Below the pieces are notes generated by a model, which worked only from the letters and a program-made list of their open reading frames with translations, ran no database searches and was not told the DNA's origin. From assembly GCA_025991245.1 (NCBI GenBank), contig BQMJ01000018.1:124001-188000 (forward strand): a DNA stretch of 64,000 nucleotides, read 5' to 3'. This document shows positions 1-10,800 of this stretch, in pieces (the stretch's first letter is position 1; each line of letters starts with the position of its first letter). Both the position numbers and the translations under genes were made by a program. The stretch comes from Galdieria partita (Eukaryota > Rhodophyta > Bangiophyceae > Galdieriales > Galdieriaceae).

Positions 1-146
1 TTGACTTGTAACTCAAGTACTCCTATATCCACCAAGAACAACTGATAATATTGCATAATTGGTTTCCAATGAGAGACTGATAGTCTCTTTCAGTCTTCAT
101 AGGCTATCTTACCACTTCCAAAGGATCCAAATATTGTTTCGAAGCC

Positions 147-562
147 TCAAAATAACCAACTGTTTGAAATATTTTGCCCTTCCATAACAAATTGATTAGT
201 CAACTCCATCATATTCTTATCACAACACACCTTGGGAACTTTTACGATAGCCTCACGTCTATCTACATCCCTAAGTACTACTTGTAGGTTGAAACATAAC
301 AAACGAATAAACAATCCCATACCAAACCGCAATGGCCCAGTTTCTTCTTTGTATACGTTTTTCTGTGAATAAAGTAGAAAACAACTTTCGACGTCGTCTT
401 CAACAATCGAATAATACATAAATATATATCACTTTTGTTCTCTAATCATATATATACTTACTTTTCAATCCTTTTCTTTTGATTCGTAGTAGTATTTCCA
501 GGTTCGGAGAGTTGTTCCTTTTTTCCTCTTCTTGGAAGAACTCTTCTTTTATGACTAGCCAT
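147..562 (-). CDS. hypothetical protein, two possible exons
   Basis: I do not recognise this protein. An ATG at 562 opens a short lysine/arginine-rich exon (about 33 residues, starting MASHKRRVLP) that ends at a GTAAGT donor near 461. A second open stretch reads down to a stop at 147 and contains a mixed hydrophobic segment (MGLFIRLLCFNLQVV). An intron of about 77 bp ending after GTCGAAAG would keep the frame, but this acceptor is a guess. The gene would be divergent from the MATE gene, with only about 80 bp between the start codons. The 3' end may instead continue past 147 through another exon toward the window edge. Treat the exon structure as provisional. Confidence 0.3.
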
Positions 563-644
563 TACACACATGAACTCTGAACCATTTAGGAGTGTACCTC
601 GAGATATTACAAAGTATTGGACTTTTGTGGATTGAGTGGATGGA

Positions 645-2356
645 ATGTTTCTTCTTCCAGTTGGCAACCATGCGTTTCACTGGATCCAAAGAAAGAAAAG
701 TGTATTCACAACTGTTGTTTGCCAACCGAAATATTTCGTCCACAGTATCCACTCTAGGACTCCAAGTATCCTTATGTGTAGGCTTCCAAAGGAAAACAAG
801 GAAAACAATAGAATCAGTCTGTTTTCTAAAGTACTTGGCGAAACTCAAAGCAACCTGAATGGAACTTTTAAACCTTTTTTGTATGGTCAACAGTATGATT
901 CCATCATTTGGTCTGTGGCAGTTCCTTCATATGCTTCGATGCTATTAGACCCGCTATCAGCTCTAGTAGATACAATCTACGTAGGTAGATTGGGTAGTGT
1001 TCCTTTGGGAGGTGTAGGTTTAAGTAATACGATATTGGGCTATTTTACTTTTTTGTTCTTTTTCCTTGTCATTACAACTACTTCTTCTGTAGCCACTGCA
1101 GCTGCTGAAAGTGACAAGAATGAAATATCCAAAATCATATGTCACTCCATTTGGATAGCTCTGGTATTGGGAACAATAGTTTCCATACTGATTATATTCT
1201 ATGCTCCTCATATTCTACATAAAGTAGGAGCAGCTCCAGCTATGATTCCTTCTGCAGCCTCTTATTTAAGAGTGAGAGCAGCTGCTGCTCCTATCATTTT
1301 GATATTTTATGTATTATCTGGTGCTTTTCGAGGATTACAAGACCTAAGAAAATCAGTATATGCTTCTATGGTTTCCAACCTGATTAACCTTTGTTTGGAT
1401 CCTATTTTCATGTTTTCTATGCAACTTGGAGTGACAGGAGCTGCATTGGCAACTGCACTATCTCAAGCAGCTTCTACAAGTAAGAATACGTTGGCTGTAA
1501 ATAGAAAATGATGTTGAAATACATTTCTTGGACATTCTTTTAGGTGTGTTATTCTATTTTCTTGTCCAACAAGGCCATTTAAAGCTTTCTCATTTCTTTC
1601 CACTTCCCAGTCGTCATGAAATCATAGCCATTATGAGACCAGGATTATCCATTTCTATGAGAAGTATCTTTGATCGTTCATCGTTTGCTCTTGCAACTTC
1701 CAAAGGAGCAAGTTTGGGTATTCATGAAGCAGCTTCTATGGAAATTGTAAAGCAAATATGGATCGTTGTGGGTACTAGTTGGTGGCCATTAAGTGTTGCT
1801 GCACAAAGGTAAGTTTTTATCATTCTTCTCTGAAACCTGATGGATGAACGATATGATGCTATGGTTAGTCTTATTGCCAATTATTGGGTGGCACGTGATG
1901 GAAAACAACAACATATGAAAGTATTGTCTTATAGAATATTGCAATGGGGTCTCCGTATTGGTATAACAGTAGCGTTGGTCGTTGCTTTATCTTGTCGCTT
2001 TCTACCTCGTCTGTTTACACGTGATCCTCAAGTGTTATATATATCTCCCAGTAAGTCCAAGTTGTATGGAGCTTCATGGACTCAATGGCTTGATAGAATT
2101 GTTATTGATTGCTTCCTTTTTTATGCCATTTTCAGCTATTTCTAATATTCTCGATGGTATATTATCGGCCTGGAGAGATTATGATTATACTGCCAAAGCT
2201 ATTATGGTTGCGAGTATCGGTTGTATCTCTTCCTTGTTTATTTTACTTCATATATGGAAAACTATATATAGTGTTTGGTTCTCCATAGGTGTTTTGGTAG
2301 TTGGACGGTGTTTGTTGTTATTTTATCGATACGCTACTTTGGGAAGAGAACAGTGA
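645..2356 (+). CDS. MATE family multidrug/organic-compound exporter
   Basis: Predicted polytopic membrane transporter that exchanges H+ or Na+ for organic compounds. Four exons (645-1479, 1544-1808, 1869-2050, 2097-2356) join in frame to 513 residues, a normal MATE length. The sequence shows repeated hydrophobic segments and family-like patterns: LDPLSALVDTIYVGRLG near the first helix, GAFRGLQDLRKS, and later IVVGTSWWPLSVAAQ, FTRDPQ and ILDGILSAWRDY. Introns are 46-64 bp with GTAAG donors. The first in-frame ATG is at 645; the roughly 80 residues before the MATE core are polar and could be a targeting extension, so the start is uncertain. Plant and algal MATE proteins with N-terminal extensions are often plastidial, but nothing here proves the location. 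It converges on the small membrane protein gene at 2413, 56 bp away. Confidence 0.88.
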
Positions 2357-2412
2357 CTTGCTGTGTTATATAGCGATATCCTAAAGTTGGAGGATTCTTC
2401 TCTTGAGTAGCA

Positions 2413-2952
2413 CTATTTTGTCTTGTTTTTTTCTCTCCCATCAATTCCTATTATATGGTATTGTTCAACACTCTTGTTACAGTCGTATTCACTACTACTA
2501 CTACTTACCTCGTACAAGTCTTCATCCAATATTTGTGCAAGACTAGGAATAAACAAGAGAAATAGAAGACCTATGCATACTAACCAAACGATGGGACTCT
2601 TTAACCAGTTGCTTGTCGATGGTGACGGAGGAGCTTCGATGGCTTGTACTCCACCAACTACAATACTCCTAGTCGCTACTTGTTGGTTGAACCCATCACT
2701 AAACCCCAAGGAATCATTCCAAGTTTGCAACTCCCTGTAAATCAAGTGACAACCTGTAGTTTGCACAACGAATGAGTTGGAACCAAGGCAACAAGTGTCC
2801 ACTGCGGTAGAAAATGTTCCCTTTTCTGATACAGCAAGCAAAGTACAGTACGCATCATAACATAGCGTTACAAACTTTATCCAAGAACAAGGAGGCGATA
2901 GTTGGCCTTTCAATAAGGTCCATTTGGCTATCGAAAAGTTCAACTGGTCCAT
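2413..2952 (-). CDS. small single-pass membrane protein overlapping TRAPPC5
   Basis: An uninterrupted 179-residue frame with one ATG (2952). I recognise no family. The first half is cysteine-containing (CYDAYC, TCCLGS, TTGCHL); a serine/proline linker (APPSPSTS) leads to one strong hydrophobic helix (SPIVWLVCIGLLFLLFI), followed by an acidic/serine-rich tail (SSSSSEYD) and a lysine-rich end. No signal peptide is visible, so the topology may be tail-anchor-like with a long tail. The ATG lies inside the last codons of TRAPPC5 on the same strand: the two coding regions overlap by 13 nt in different frames. It may be translated from a shared transcript by reinitiation, from its own transcript starting inside TRAPPC5, or with a different unseen first exon. 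Confidence 0.5.
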   Translation of the reverse strand: MDQLNFSIAKWTLLKGQLSPPCSWIKFVTLCYDAYCTLLAVSEKGTFSTAVDTCCLGSNSFVVQTTGCHLIYRELQTWNDSLGFSDGFNQQVATRSIVVGGVQAIEAPPSPSTSNWLKSPIVWLVCIGLLFLLFIPSLAQILDEDLYEVSSSSSEYDCNKSVEQYHIIGIDGREKNKTK

Positions 2953-3779
2953 TGACGTTCTCTATTCATGACACTCTCATCCAATCGAATCATAAATATC
3001 GTGACTGGTGCATTCCATCGACTCTTTTCCTCTCGATGAATATAATGTGCAGATACAGAAGCAGTCTATTTTGTTACACTCTGAGTAAATAACTCTATCA
3101 AATAGATGGACTTCTTACAAAGCCTGCACTATCCATAGCTCCTCTTATGATTCCCGCCATAAACGCTGCACAGTTCAATTGACCAAAATCTTTGGGAACA
3201 CTAATATAACGATTCACCAAAGGTTCCTCTTCTTCTATATAATCTATACAAGGAAATGATATAAAGTCACAAATGTCCTTATTTTCACTTACATTCGTCT
3301 TCTCGGTCAGTTACTTTTTTCAAATAGTCTGCAGACTTGTTGAACAAAAACTTCCATAATTGAACTCGTATCAACCCAAGGATACTAACTAGTCGTATTT
3401 CTCTGCGGTTCATCTTTTCTCTAAAACCAATTACTATAGAGTCACTTGTCGATTCTCCTTGTTCTCACCGAAAACATAAAAGTTCAAGAGCACGTTGTCC
3501 CACTCGATAACCCAGTTGATTGAGTTTATCTTCCAATTCTGATACTTGTTGTACTCTTGTTTGTAAATATTGCACTGCTTCGGCAAAGAGAAACGAAAAA
3601 GTGGACAAGTACAACTCTTCCCTATTCTATGCAAAACAGTTTTTACTTGTTGCCACGTTTCAAATACATCTTACTCGTGTTAGTGGACGATCCAATATAT
3701 TCCTTTTGGCTATTTCACTATTGCTCATAGTTGTGTTGCTTGTCTTGGGAGCACTTTGGGTAAAACGTCTAAGTTCCAT
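2940..3779 (-). CDS. TRAPPC5: TRAPP complex subunit 5 (Trs31/Bet3 family)
   Basis: Subunit of the TRAPP vesicle-tethering and Rab-exchange complex at the ER-Golgi. Five exons (3675-3779, 3469-3626, 3293-3420, 3119-3243, 2940-3065, read on minus) give 213 residues in one frame, close to the usual size. Family patterns appear in order: ILDRPLTR, LSTFSFLFAEAVQYLQ, LNQLGYRVGQRALELL, SILGLIRVQLWKFLF, then EEPLVNRYISVPKDFGQLNC and FMAGIIRGAMDSAGF, ending in SAHYIHREEKSR and FMIRLDESVMNRERQ. Introns are 48-53 bp. The ATG at 3779 adds about 27 polar residues before the conserved start; an internal Met lies at the 18th codon. The stop overlaps the ATG of the next minus-strand gene. It is divergent from MRM2 across 164 bp that contain a TATC microsatellite. 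Confidence 0.93.
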
Positions 3780-3850
3780 CTTTCACAAGATGTGAAGAAA
3801 GATTTTAGAAAGACTTGTTTTCTATTTCACTTGAAATATTCTTTGATCCA

Positions 3851-3895
3851 TTTATATATCTATCTCTATCTCTATCTATATCTATATATCTATAC
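3851..3895. repeat. imperfect TATC/TATA microsatellite
   Basis: Short imperfect tandem repeat of TATC, TCTA and TATA units in the divergent promoter gap between TRAPPC5 and MRM2. It lies 49-93 bp upstream of the MRM2 ATG and could supply TATA-like sequence, but nothing in the sequence shows function. Confidence 0.7.
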
Positions 3896-3943
3896 ATGGA
3901 TAAATACGGATAGATAAATAGACTCTCAAGACTGAATTGTCTC

Positions 3944-4961
3944 ATGTCGTCGTACTTGGGAGAGTGGCATCAACTCATCAAGTCTTCAACTCCTTTTGTA
4001 TGGAACCGAATAAAACTATTTTGTAGTTCTTCTTCAAGTCGTTGGAAGATACAACGTCGTAAAGATATATATGCCCAAGCTGCTTATAATGAAGGTCTTC
4101 GAAGTCGTGCAGCTTATAAACTTTTGGAAATGAACGAACAGTGGCATTTTATTCAACAGGTATTTCTTCTGTTTCAAGTTGTATTTCTACGTATTTATTT
4201 GTGTAGACATCAGTAGTTGTAGATTTAGGTGCTGCACCTGGTGGTTGGTCTCTAGTAGCCAAGCAATATTTAGAACTTTGTCCCAAAGTACCTTGGAAAG
4301 TCCCTCTAGATGAGCTAGCCAACGTTCCGCAAGTTGATGTAAAACGATCAACAGGGAGACTAGTTCGTCGAACACGTGGAAGGGTAAACGAACTGGAACT
4401 TGTGTGTTGATGGATTCTCATCTTGTTTAGTTGCTGTCAGTGGATATATTGGATATGGAACCTATTGCAGGTGCCACTTTTATTCAAGGTGACTTTTGTG
4501 ACGAAGAGACACAACAGCGTATTACCAAAGTACTGTATGGTGATGAAATCGATGTTGTATTGAGTGATATGTGTCCCAATACGAGTGGAGTCAAAGAATT
4601 GGATCATGAGCGTATCATAGGTAAGTATAGGAATTGTTCCTCATTGGATAATTGTGTTTACATATTTGTTGTAAGAATTGGCATTTTCAGCATCTCGTTT
4701 TGCCGTTCATCATTTATGCAATGGAGGTACATTCTTATGTAAGATATTTCAAGGTGCGCAAGAGAAACGTTTGACTACCTTTTTGGAGGAACATTTTGTT
4801 CAAGTAAGACGTATAAGACCGAAAGCTTCCAAAAGTGAATCTTCCGAGGTATTTTATGGATTGGTTTGTATTCTTGCTTGAAATATATGGTTTAGTGTTA
4901 TTTATTGGCAAGTGGATTTGTGCCTTCCCATTTACGATTCCCTCCACCTAAGAAGAAATGA
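3944..4961 (+). CDS. MRM2: mitochondrial rRNA 2'-O-ribose methyltransferase (FtsJ/RrmJ, MRM2 type)
   Basis: SAM-dependent methyltransferase expected to methylate a ribose in the mitochondrial large-subunit rRNA. Five exons (3944-4159, 4207-4383, 4431-4620, 4676-4848, 4896-4961) give 273 residues in frame. Visible family features: RSRAAYKLLEM with the first catalytic Lys, the SAM motif VVVDLGAAPGGWS, VDILDMEPIAGATFIQGD, the catalytic Asp in VVLSDMCPNTSG, a third catalytic Lys in GGTFLCKIFQG, and the RIRPKASKSESSE ending with the last catalytic Glu. A 30-residue insert follows motif I. The N-terminus (about 40 residues, basic and serine-rich, SSSSSRWKIQRRK) fits a mitochondrial presequence. The TGA is followed after only 3 nt by the ATG of TSR2. 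Confidence 0.92.
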
Positions 4962-4964
4962 GAA

Positions 4965-5518
4965 ATGGATTCGGCGATGAGAGAAGAACAAGTGAAAGGT
5001 AAGTTTGGATACTCAGCACTTTGGAGGATAGATGTTTTTCAGTCTATAGGCAATGTATAGACACTTTGTTTTCACGTTGGACAGCGTTGCGTTTGGCTTT
5101 AGAACATTGGAATAGACCAACGGAAGAATGTCGAGCACTGTTGGAAACGCTTCAACAAGCCATCGTACAAGCGGGTCAAGATAATGAACTGAGTAGAGAA
5201 TTCTTGGAAACTTTATTTGAAGAGACTTTTGATATTCTTCAAGTGGATGTAGAGGATGGGAGCATAGAACAAGTTTCTTGTTTGTTGTGTGATAGATGGA
5301 AAGACTGTTTACAAGGGAATATGGAAACGCTGATGCATTTTTTGAATCATAGAGTACATACTGGAACCCATCTTGTTTCTAGTGTTTGGGATAATTCTTT
5401 TCAAGTCCATGACCACCAGGCCCCAACGATGTATAGTCTCCCAGAGGAAAGCGTTGAGACAAGTGACTCAACCATCCATGAGGATGGATTCCAGCGGGTA
5501 CAACGAAGACATCGATAA
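4965..5518 (+). CDS. TSR2: pre-rRNA processing protein TSR2
   Basis: Small acidic factor that, in yeast and animals, escorts ribosomal protein eS26 to pre-40S particles. Two exons (4965-4998 and 5043-5518) give 169 residues. The core LFSRWTALRLALEHW matches the TSR2 signature, followed by DILQVDVEDGSIEQV and a helix ending CLQGNMETLM. The C-terminus EDGFQRVQRR matches the short conserved tail motif of the family (acidic, DG-aromatic, then basic), which supports the stop at 5518. The ATG lies 3 nt after the MRM2 stop, so this gene has almost no room for its own promoter outside MRM2. An antisense frame over its 3' end is treated as a shadow. Confidence 0.87.
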
Positions 5519-5717
5519 AAGGTAAGTCGGAATAAGATACTGCAAGTGCTATGTATATATGATGAAAGTATGGAGCTCCCTCTACCGAAGCCCAAAACAA
5601 AGCACTAGTGAGGAATTCCAACCTATCCGGAATCATACAAGTCTTTCTGATCTTATTCTTCTAGTGTCTGTCATTTATTCCCAATAACTATTCTTATAGG
5701 TTGCTATTATTCTTCTT

Positions 5718-6268
5718 TCATTTCCAATGATCAGCAGCTCTTTGCAAAATATAGTCCTAAAGGAGAATGGTCCGTTATAACTACGAGGTTATTTCACTTG
5801 TTCTTACGGATAGTAAACTTATTTCTTCATCGTCAAGTTTGTTATGATAGCCAGGCATAGCACCCTATACAACTTATTTTGTACGAGTAACGATATTTTA
5901 CGACTACTCCATACCTTTCCTTGTCGGGTTATCTCACTGATCGACTCCTTGTTGAGGTACCCATTCTTCTCAAGTGCTTTTGGAAACAGTGTTTTATTTC
6001 GTGCATAAAATATAATATTTCCACCCTTGCTATGACAAGCTGCACAGTTTTGTTCAAACAATGTATGGGCTTGGTTGAAAGCTGTGTTGGATAGAGGTTG
6101 GGTTGCTATGACAGAAAGAATAGATAGATGGGAACCAGTTGGCATAGAAAGACATAACTTGGTATCTATCAATGACCGCTGAAACGACCTTTTAGCAACC
6201 CATCTTTTATCCACACCAACCACAAAACAAGGCAAGCACCCCTGCGATCCTCCTCTTCTCGACTGCAT
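5718..6268 (-). CDS. petJ: cytochrome c6, plastid lumen electron carrier (nuclear copy)
   Basis: Soluble haem protein carrying electrons from cytochrome b6f to photosystem I. Three exons (5915-6268, 5808-5864, 5718-5756) give 149 residues. The mature domain starts near AFNQAHTLFEQN; the haem motif CAACH is at residues 75-79 and the axial Met lies in GAMPGY (Met121), just after the first splice junction. KALEKNGY and DYILQRAADHW are family-like. About 60 residues before the domain are rich in Arg/Ser and then hydrophobic (LSILSVIATQPLSNTAF), as expected for a bipartite plastid-lumen presequence. In several red algae petJ is plastid-encoded; introns and presequence here show a nuclear copy. The ATG is 3 nt after the stop of the Mpv17 gene on the same strand. 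Confidence 0.92.
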
Positions 6269-6271
6269 GGC

Positions 6272-7070
6272 TCAATCTCTCCATTCAACCTGCTCCATTT
6301 CATACCCCTTTTCTTTGGTCAATGGATGACTGTTGGATGCTTTGGTTATGTATGAAAAGTACATATTCCAACCCACATTGATGGCATTGATATAAGCTAC
6401 TCTTAAATCCACAGGAATAAAACGTAAATTAAGAAATTGAGCAGGATACCAAAATACCCAAGTTTTCCAAATAATGGAACTACTACAAGTTCTAGCCTAA
6501 ACAGAACAGCCCATATTCAAAAATAGAAAACACCTATTTAGAATATCTTATTTACCCTTTGAATACCCACAAGAAGAGAACTTCCAGAAGCTACAGCATC
6601 ATAAATAAAGAATAAAATAGTATATACAGGTGTCATAAAGCCTTGGTCTATAACAACAGAACAAAATGCTCTCCAATGAGAAGAAGATGGTTGAAACAAC
6701 TCTATCCATGAATGCCAGAAATGAAGTAAAGGTGCACCCACACAAGCTCCTATTGAAATAAGTTGATGTAACCATATTTAATACTAGGCATACCCCATAA
6801 AGCAAACCGAAGTAACCTATGTCCATTCAGTTTCCGTTCAGTAATACACTGCGCTAGCAAGTCACTGATAGAGAAAAGAAAAAGACTGGTAACTGCTTTC
6901 GTAAGGATAGGTTTGGTTTTCAGTAGTTGTAAATAGGCAGTAGATAAATGCTTCAAGTCGTTTTGAATGAACAGTGCTACTTTTTCATTTTTGAGTAAGA
7001 AAATACAATAAAAAGTAAACAACAGGAAACAGAATACAATCAACGTCTTGTAAACAAAGAGCATGGGCAT
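6272..7070 (-). CDS. Mpv17/PMP22 family organelle membrane protein
   Basis: Four-helix membrane protein of the Mpv17/PMP22/Sym1 family, found in the inner mitochondrial membrane or in peroxisomes. Exons 6794-7070, 6556-6749 and 6272-6496 give 231 residues. Family features: YLQLLKTKPILTKAVTS, FSISDLLAQCI, GAPLLHFWHSWIE, DQGFMTPVY and the C-terminal signature WYPAQFLNLRFIPVDLR followed by NAINVGWNMYFSY. The likely ATG is 7070 (or 7064); a hydrophobic N-terminal helix follows. The stop (6272-6274) is 3 nt before the cytochrome c6 ATG, so the two may share a transcript. Which organelle it serves cannot be told from the sequence. Confidence 0.9.
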
Positions 7071-7201
7071 TCCAATCCCCCACAATCAATAAAATAGCGT
7101 ACTATCCTGTTTATTGTTCAGCTATAGCGATATATATATATATATATGTATTCCTTGTTTCGTTGAAACCCCACAACTGAAAACCCCCAATCATAGCAGT
7201 A

Positions 7202-7769
7202 TCAAGAGTTTCTTTCCATAAATTCCAAAGCATTGCCATCGCAATCTCTACAAAAGATAGCCTTACGACCACTCTTACTATATGTAAAAGGATGACCAAA
7301 CTGTTCAAGTCTCCCTATAAGAGCACTCAAATTCTCCACCTAGATTCTTCAAAAACGCATTCCAAATAAACTGTAAAACGATACTCACTTCAAAGGCAAT
7401 ATGTCTATCTCGACCTCCATGAGTGGGTCTTCCCGTTTTGGGATCTACACTGGGCAACTCCATCAAGTGTATTTGCTGTTGTGGTCCCACTCTAATAAAA
7501 GCACCTTTATAAGGTAAATTGGGCCTCTCTATAGATGCATCTTCCATCCCAAGAACTTGTGTATAAAACTTCAAGGCTATGTCCGTATTTTCCACTAATA
7601 TGCCTGCGTGTTGTATACCAACAAAACCAATCTCTCTTCTCTCACCCACAGAACAACATATTTGAAAACAAGGAATATATGGCTTTTTACATATTTTTTT
7701 ATGATTCTTTTCAAGTATGCTATGTTGTGGTTGAGATAACTTCCAACTAGTCAAGACAAAGCCAATCAT
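7202..7769 (-). CDS. glyoxalase/bleomycin-resistance (VOC) fold protein
   Basis: Predicted metal-dependent VOC-fold protein, similar in layout to glyoxalase I-like single-domain dioxygenase/lyase relatives. Two exons (7389-7769, 7202-7339) give 172 residues. After a 45-residue basic/cysteine N-terminus (possibly an organelle presequence) the fold begins GIQHAGILVENTDIALKFY with the first ligand His, continues VLGMEDASIERPNLP, QIHLMELPS, then RHIAFE with the second His, and ends CRDCDGNALEFME with the last ligand Glu. The pattern of paired beta-alpha-beta units is clear but the substrate is not. It is divergent from the RCC1-HECT gene with 83 bp between start codons. Confidence 0.8.
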
Positions 7770-7852
7770 CTCTTAGAATACAACAATACGGTTGGGGAAT
7801 GTTGTGATGTTCTGTAGTATTATAGCGACATGTCCTATTCGAGTTGAATAAT

Positions 7853-10800
7853 ATGTCTACAGAAAAGAATACTTTTTCTGCAATACCTGTACCTCCTAAA
7901 GAGTTTTTAGTAGGTTGGGGAAGAAACGATAGTGGACAGTAGGTCACTGGACCTTGTTTGTTGGATCAAGCCAACCTCTTCTAGATTAGGAACAGCAACA
8001 ACAGACGACGAAAACCAACAAATAAACAAAGTTGGAGTACTTGCCAATTTTGGAATTGCTGGAGATGTCGTACAAAGTATTGCTTGCGGATTTTCTTCCA
8101 CCGTCGTTTATTTTGAGGACAATAGTCTATATGTCAGTGGTGGTCTTTACAGTAAGTGTTTAGTTTCTTTTATCTAGAAAAACAAATCTATCGGGTTGTT
8201 AGATCAAAGTATAAGCAACAAACAAGAACCGATCAGAATACAGTCACCTTATCTTAGGGAAAGAATACAAAGTATTGCTTGTGGAGAAGACTTTGTTATA
8301 GTTGCAACTCAGAATGGTACTCTAGTTACTTGGGGTGGTGGAGCTTATGGTCAATTGGGACGCGGAACACCAATGGACTGGAGTGGACCTCATCCAGTGA
8401 AGAACTTGCAGGATAAACGATTTGTCAAAGTTGCTGCTGGTGCTTTTCATTGGTTGGCGCTAACCGATGCTGGACAAGTTTATTCTTGTGGATTGGGAAG
8501 ACACGGTCAAACTGGTTTGGGAAACTGTGATGATGTTTATGAGCCGTGTTTGATTGAAGCTCTATGGGGCCAACCTGTTGTGAATATTGCGGCAGGAGAG
8601 AATCATTCTGTCGTTATCACAAGTACAGGATTTGCCTTTGCTTTTGGTTCCAACAAATATGGTCAATTGGGAATATCGAGACAAAGATTGCCCGAATCAG
8701 AAACAAGAGCAGAACTACCGTTGCGAATATATATGTCACAAGAAATGGCTTCAGAAAAATTTCTTGCCGCAGCTTGTGGTACTCGTCACACTTTGTTTCT
8801 TACCTCAAATGGTAAGGTTTTGGCTTGTGGTTGTGGTCAAGATGGAGTTTTAGGAGTGGGAACGGATAAAGATGAAGTTTGTCCAGTCGTTGTATCTAGT
8901 CTAGTGGATTACACCATTGTACAAGTTGCTGCAGGTGCAAGGCATTCTGCTGCTTTATCTAATCAAGGAGAGTTGTTTGTATGGGGTTCCAATGAACAAG
9001 GTCAATTAGGCTTTGTAGAACCTCTTGGTATATTATCAATACCTACTCGAATGGATAACAATGAGATGATGAAAGAATGTTGTGAAAAAGAACATGCTGC
9101 GGAGTCATCTGTTTATTTCTTTCTTAGAATAGAGGCAGGTGCTTATCATACAGTCGGTTTGATTGGCAAAGAAAGAGAAAAGTGTGCATCTAGTCCCTTT
9201 GAAGTATATCCAATTTTTCTGATGAATCTAACAACTATGCAGTGGGCTTCTGTACGTGATTTGTTACCGTTACAAAAGAGACTTTCTGCGGCATCTGTAT
9301 TTAGTCATTCGTTTTTGTATGGTAAAGTTACGGGTTCAGGATCCACTGAAAAACAATGGCGATGGCGTTCTATAAACCCTTATATATTTCCATTTATCCA
9401 TTTCAATACAAATATAGGAACAATGAATAGTGACAAAAATGCTTCCGAGTCACAAGACTCCAATAGTGACAACTCGTTAGCTTCCGTTGTATCGAAACCA
9501 GAACTGTTTGTTCATGCTAGAGCTGTGGAATCCTTCTATAAGGAGTTGTTGAGTTTTCATGGTTCCAATGCTGCAGAATTGCTAACTGTAATTTCAAAAG
9601 AGATTGTTTCTCAAGCTGAAAATATGTTAACTTTCCGTACAAGAGATAGAACTGAACAAGGAAATCATTCGACGACAACAACGAATATGGAAAACATGGC
9701 TTCTGATTCCAACAGCAAAATGTACTCACGTCAAGGAACAGCCCGAAATTATCCTGAACCAGCTTTGGTGTTGATATGTCTCATGATGAATCCCGTATTG
9801 AATATTCCAGGTACTGGAAAACAGCTTCTAACCAGACTATGTCTTATCATTGCAAGTCTCAAATTGGGAGCACAACGTAGAATAGTATCTGCAGTTGGTC
9901 GTTTTCCAGCTGAACTGGTTGCTGTGCGTTTGGTTCGTCCGTTGCATAGTATTATTGACTCGGAACTGAATGAAGTTCGTCGAATTACAGAAAGGGCTAT
10001 AGCTGCTACAAGAGTACTAGGCTTGTTCTATGCGGCATCCGAATTAAATGGTTGGCGTTATGCCACATTACCTCGACATGAATTCTATAATCGTTCAGTC
10101 AGCGACTTGGTGGATTTAAAGGAGGATTACAATCGTTGGCTATATAGTATGGAAAATGCTAGTTCAGGAAAATCGCTCTTCTCTTTTTGTGCACATGCCT
10201 ATGTTTTGGATGAAGCTGCCAAAGCTAGAGTATTACATGCAGAGGCAAGAGAAGCAATGAAATCTGAAGTTGTTCGTTCCTTGTGGATGAACTCACAAAC
10301 CGTTGTTGTGGGTCCCTGGGGAATTCCATTTATTGCAGGGACAGATTCTCCTTATTGTTATTTGCATGTTCGAAGAGCTAATTTAGTACAAGATGCATTG
10401 AGTGTAATATCCAGTGCAGATCCTCGAGAGTTGCGAAAGCCTTTAAGAGTAAGATACAGAGTTTCTAGTATTTTCTTTCTTATCCTTGGTCCTCTTTGAT
10501 AGGTCGTCTTCTTAGGAGAAGAAGGTGTAGACGAAGGTGGTCTTCAAAAGGAGTTTTTCCAATTGATTATCGCAGAATTATTTTCTGCCGATTATGGAAT
10601 GTTTGTATATAATGAGAAGACTCGTTTTCATTGGTTTCGAGTGGATTCATTGGAAGTAGATGATAATTTCAAGTTGGTTGGAATTATTATTGGAATGGCA
10701 CTTTACAATGGAGTTATATTGGACCTGCATTTTCCTTTGCTTGTTTATAAGAAGTTGTTGAATTGGTCGCCTGATTTGGATGATGTGAAGGAAGTATTCC

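Noticed and set aside
5379-5636. Open frame on minus over the TSR2 3' end
   Set aside because: It is antisense to the conserved TSR2 C-terminal motif, has no family match and no splice continuation into cytochrome c6.
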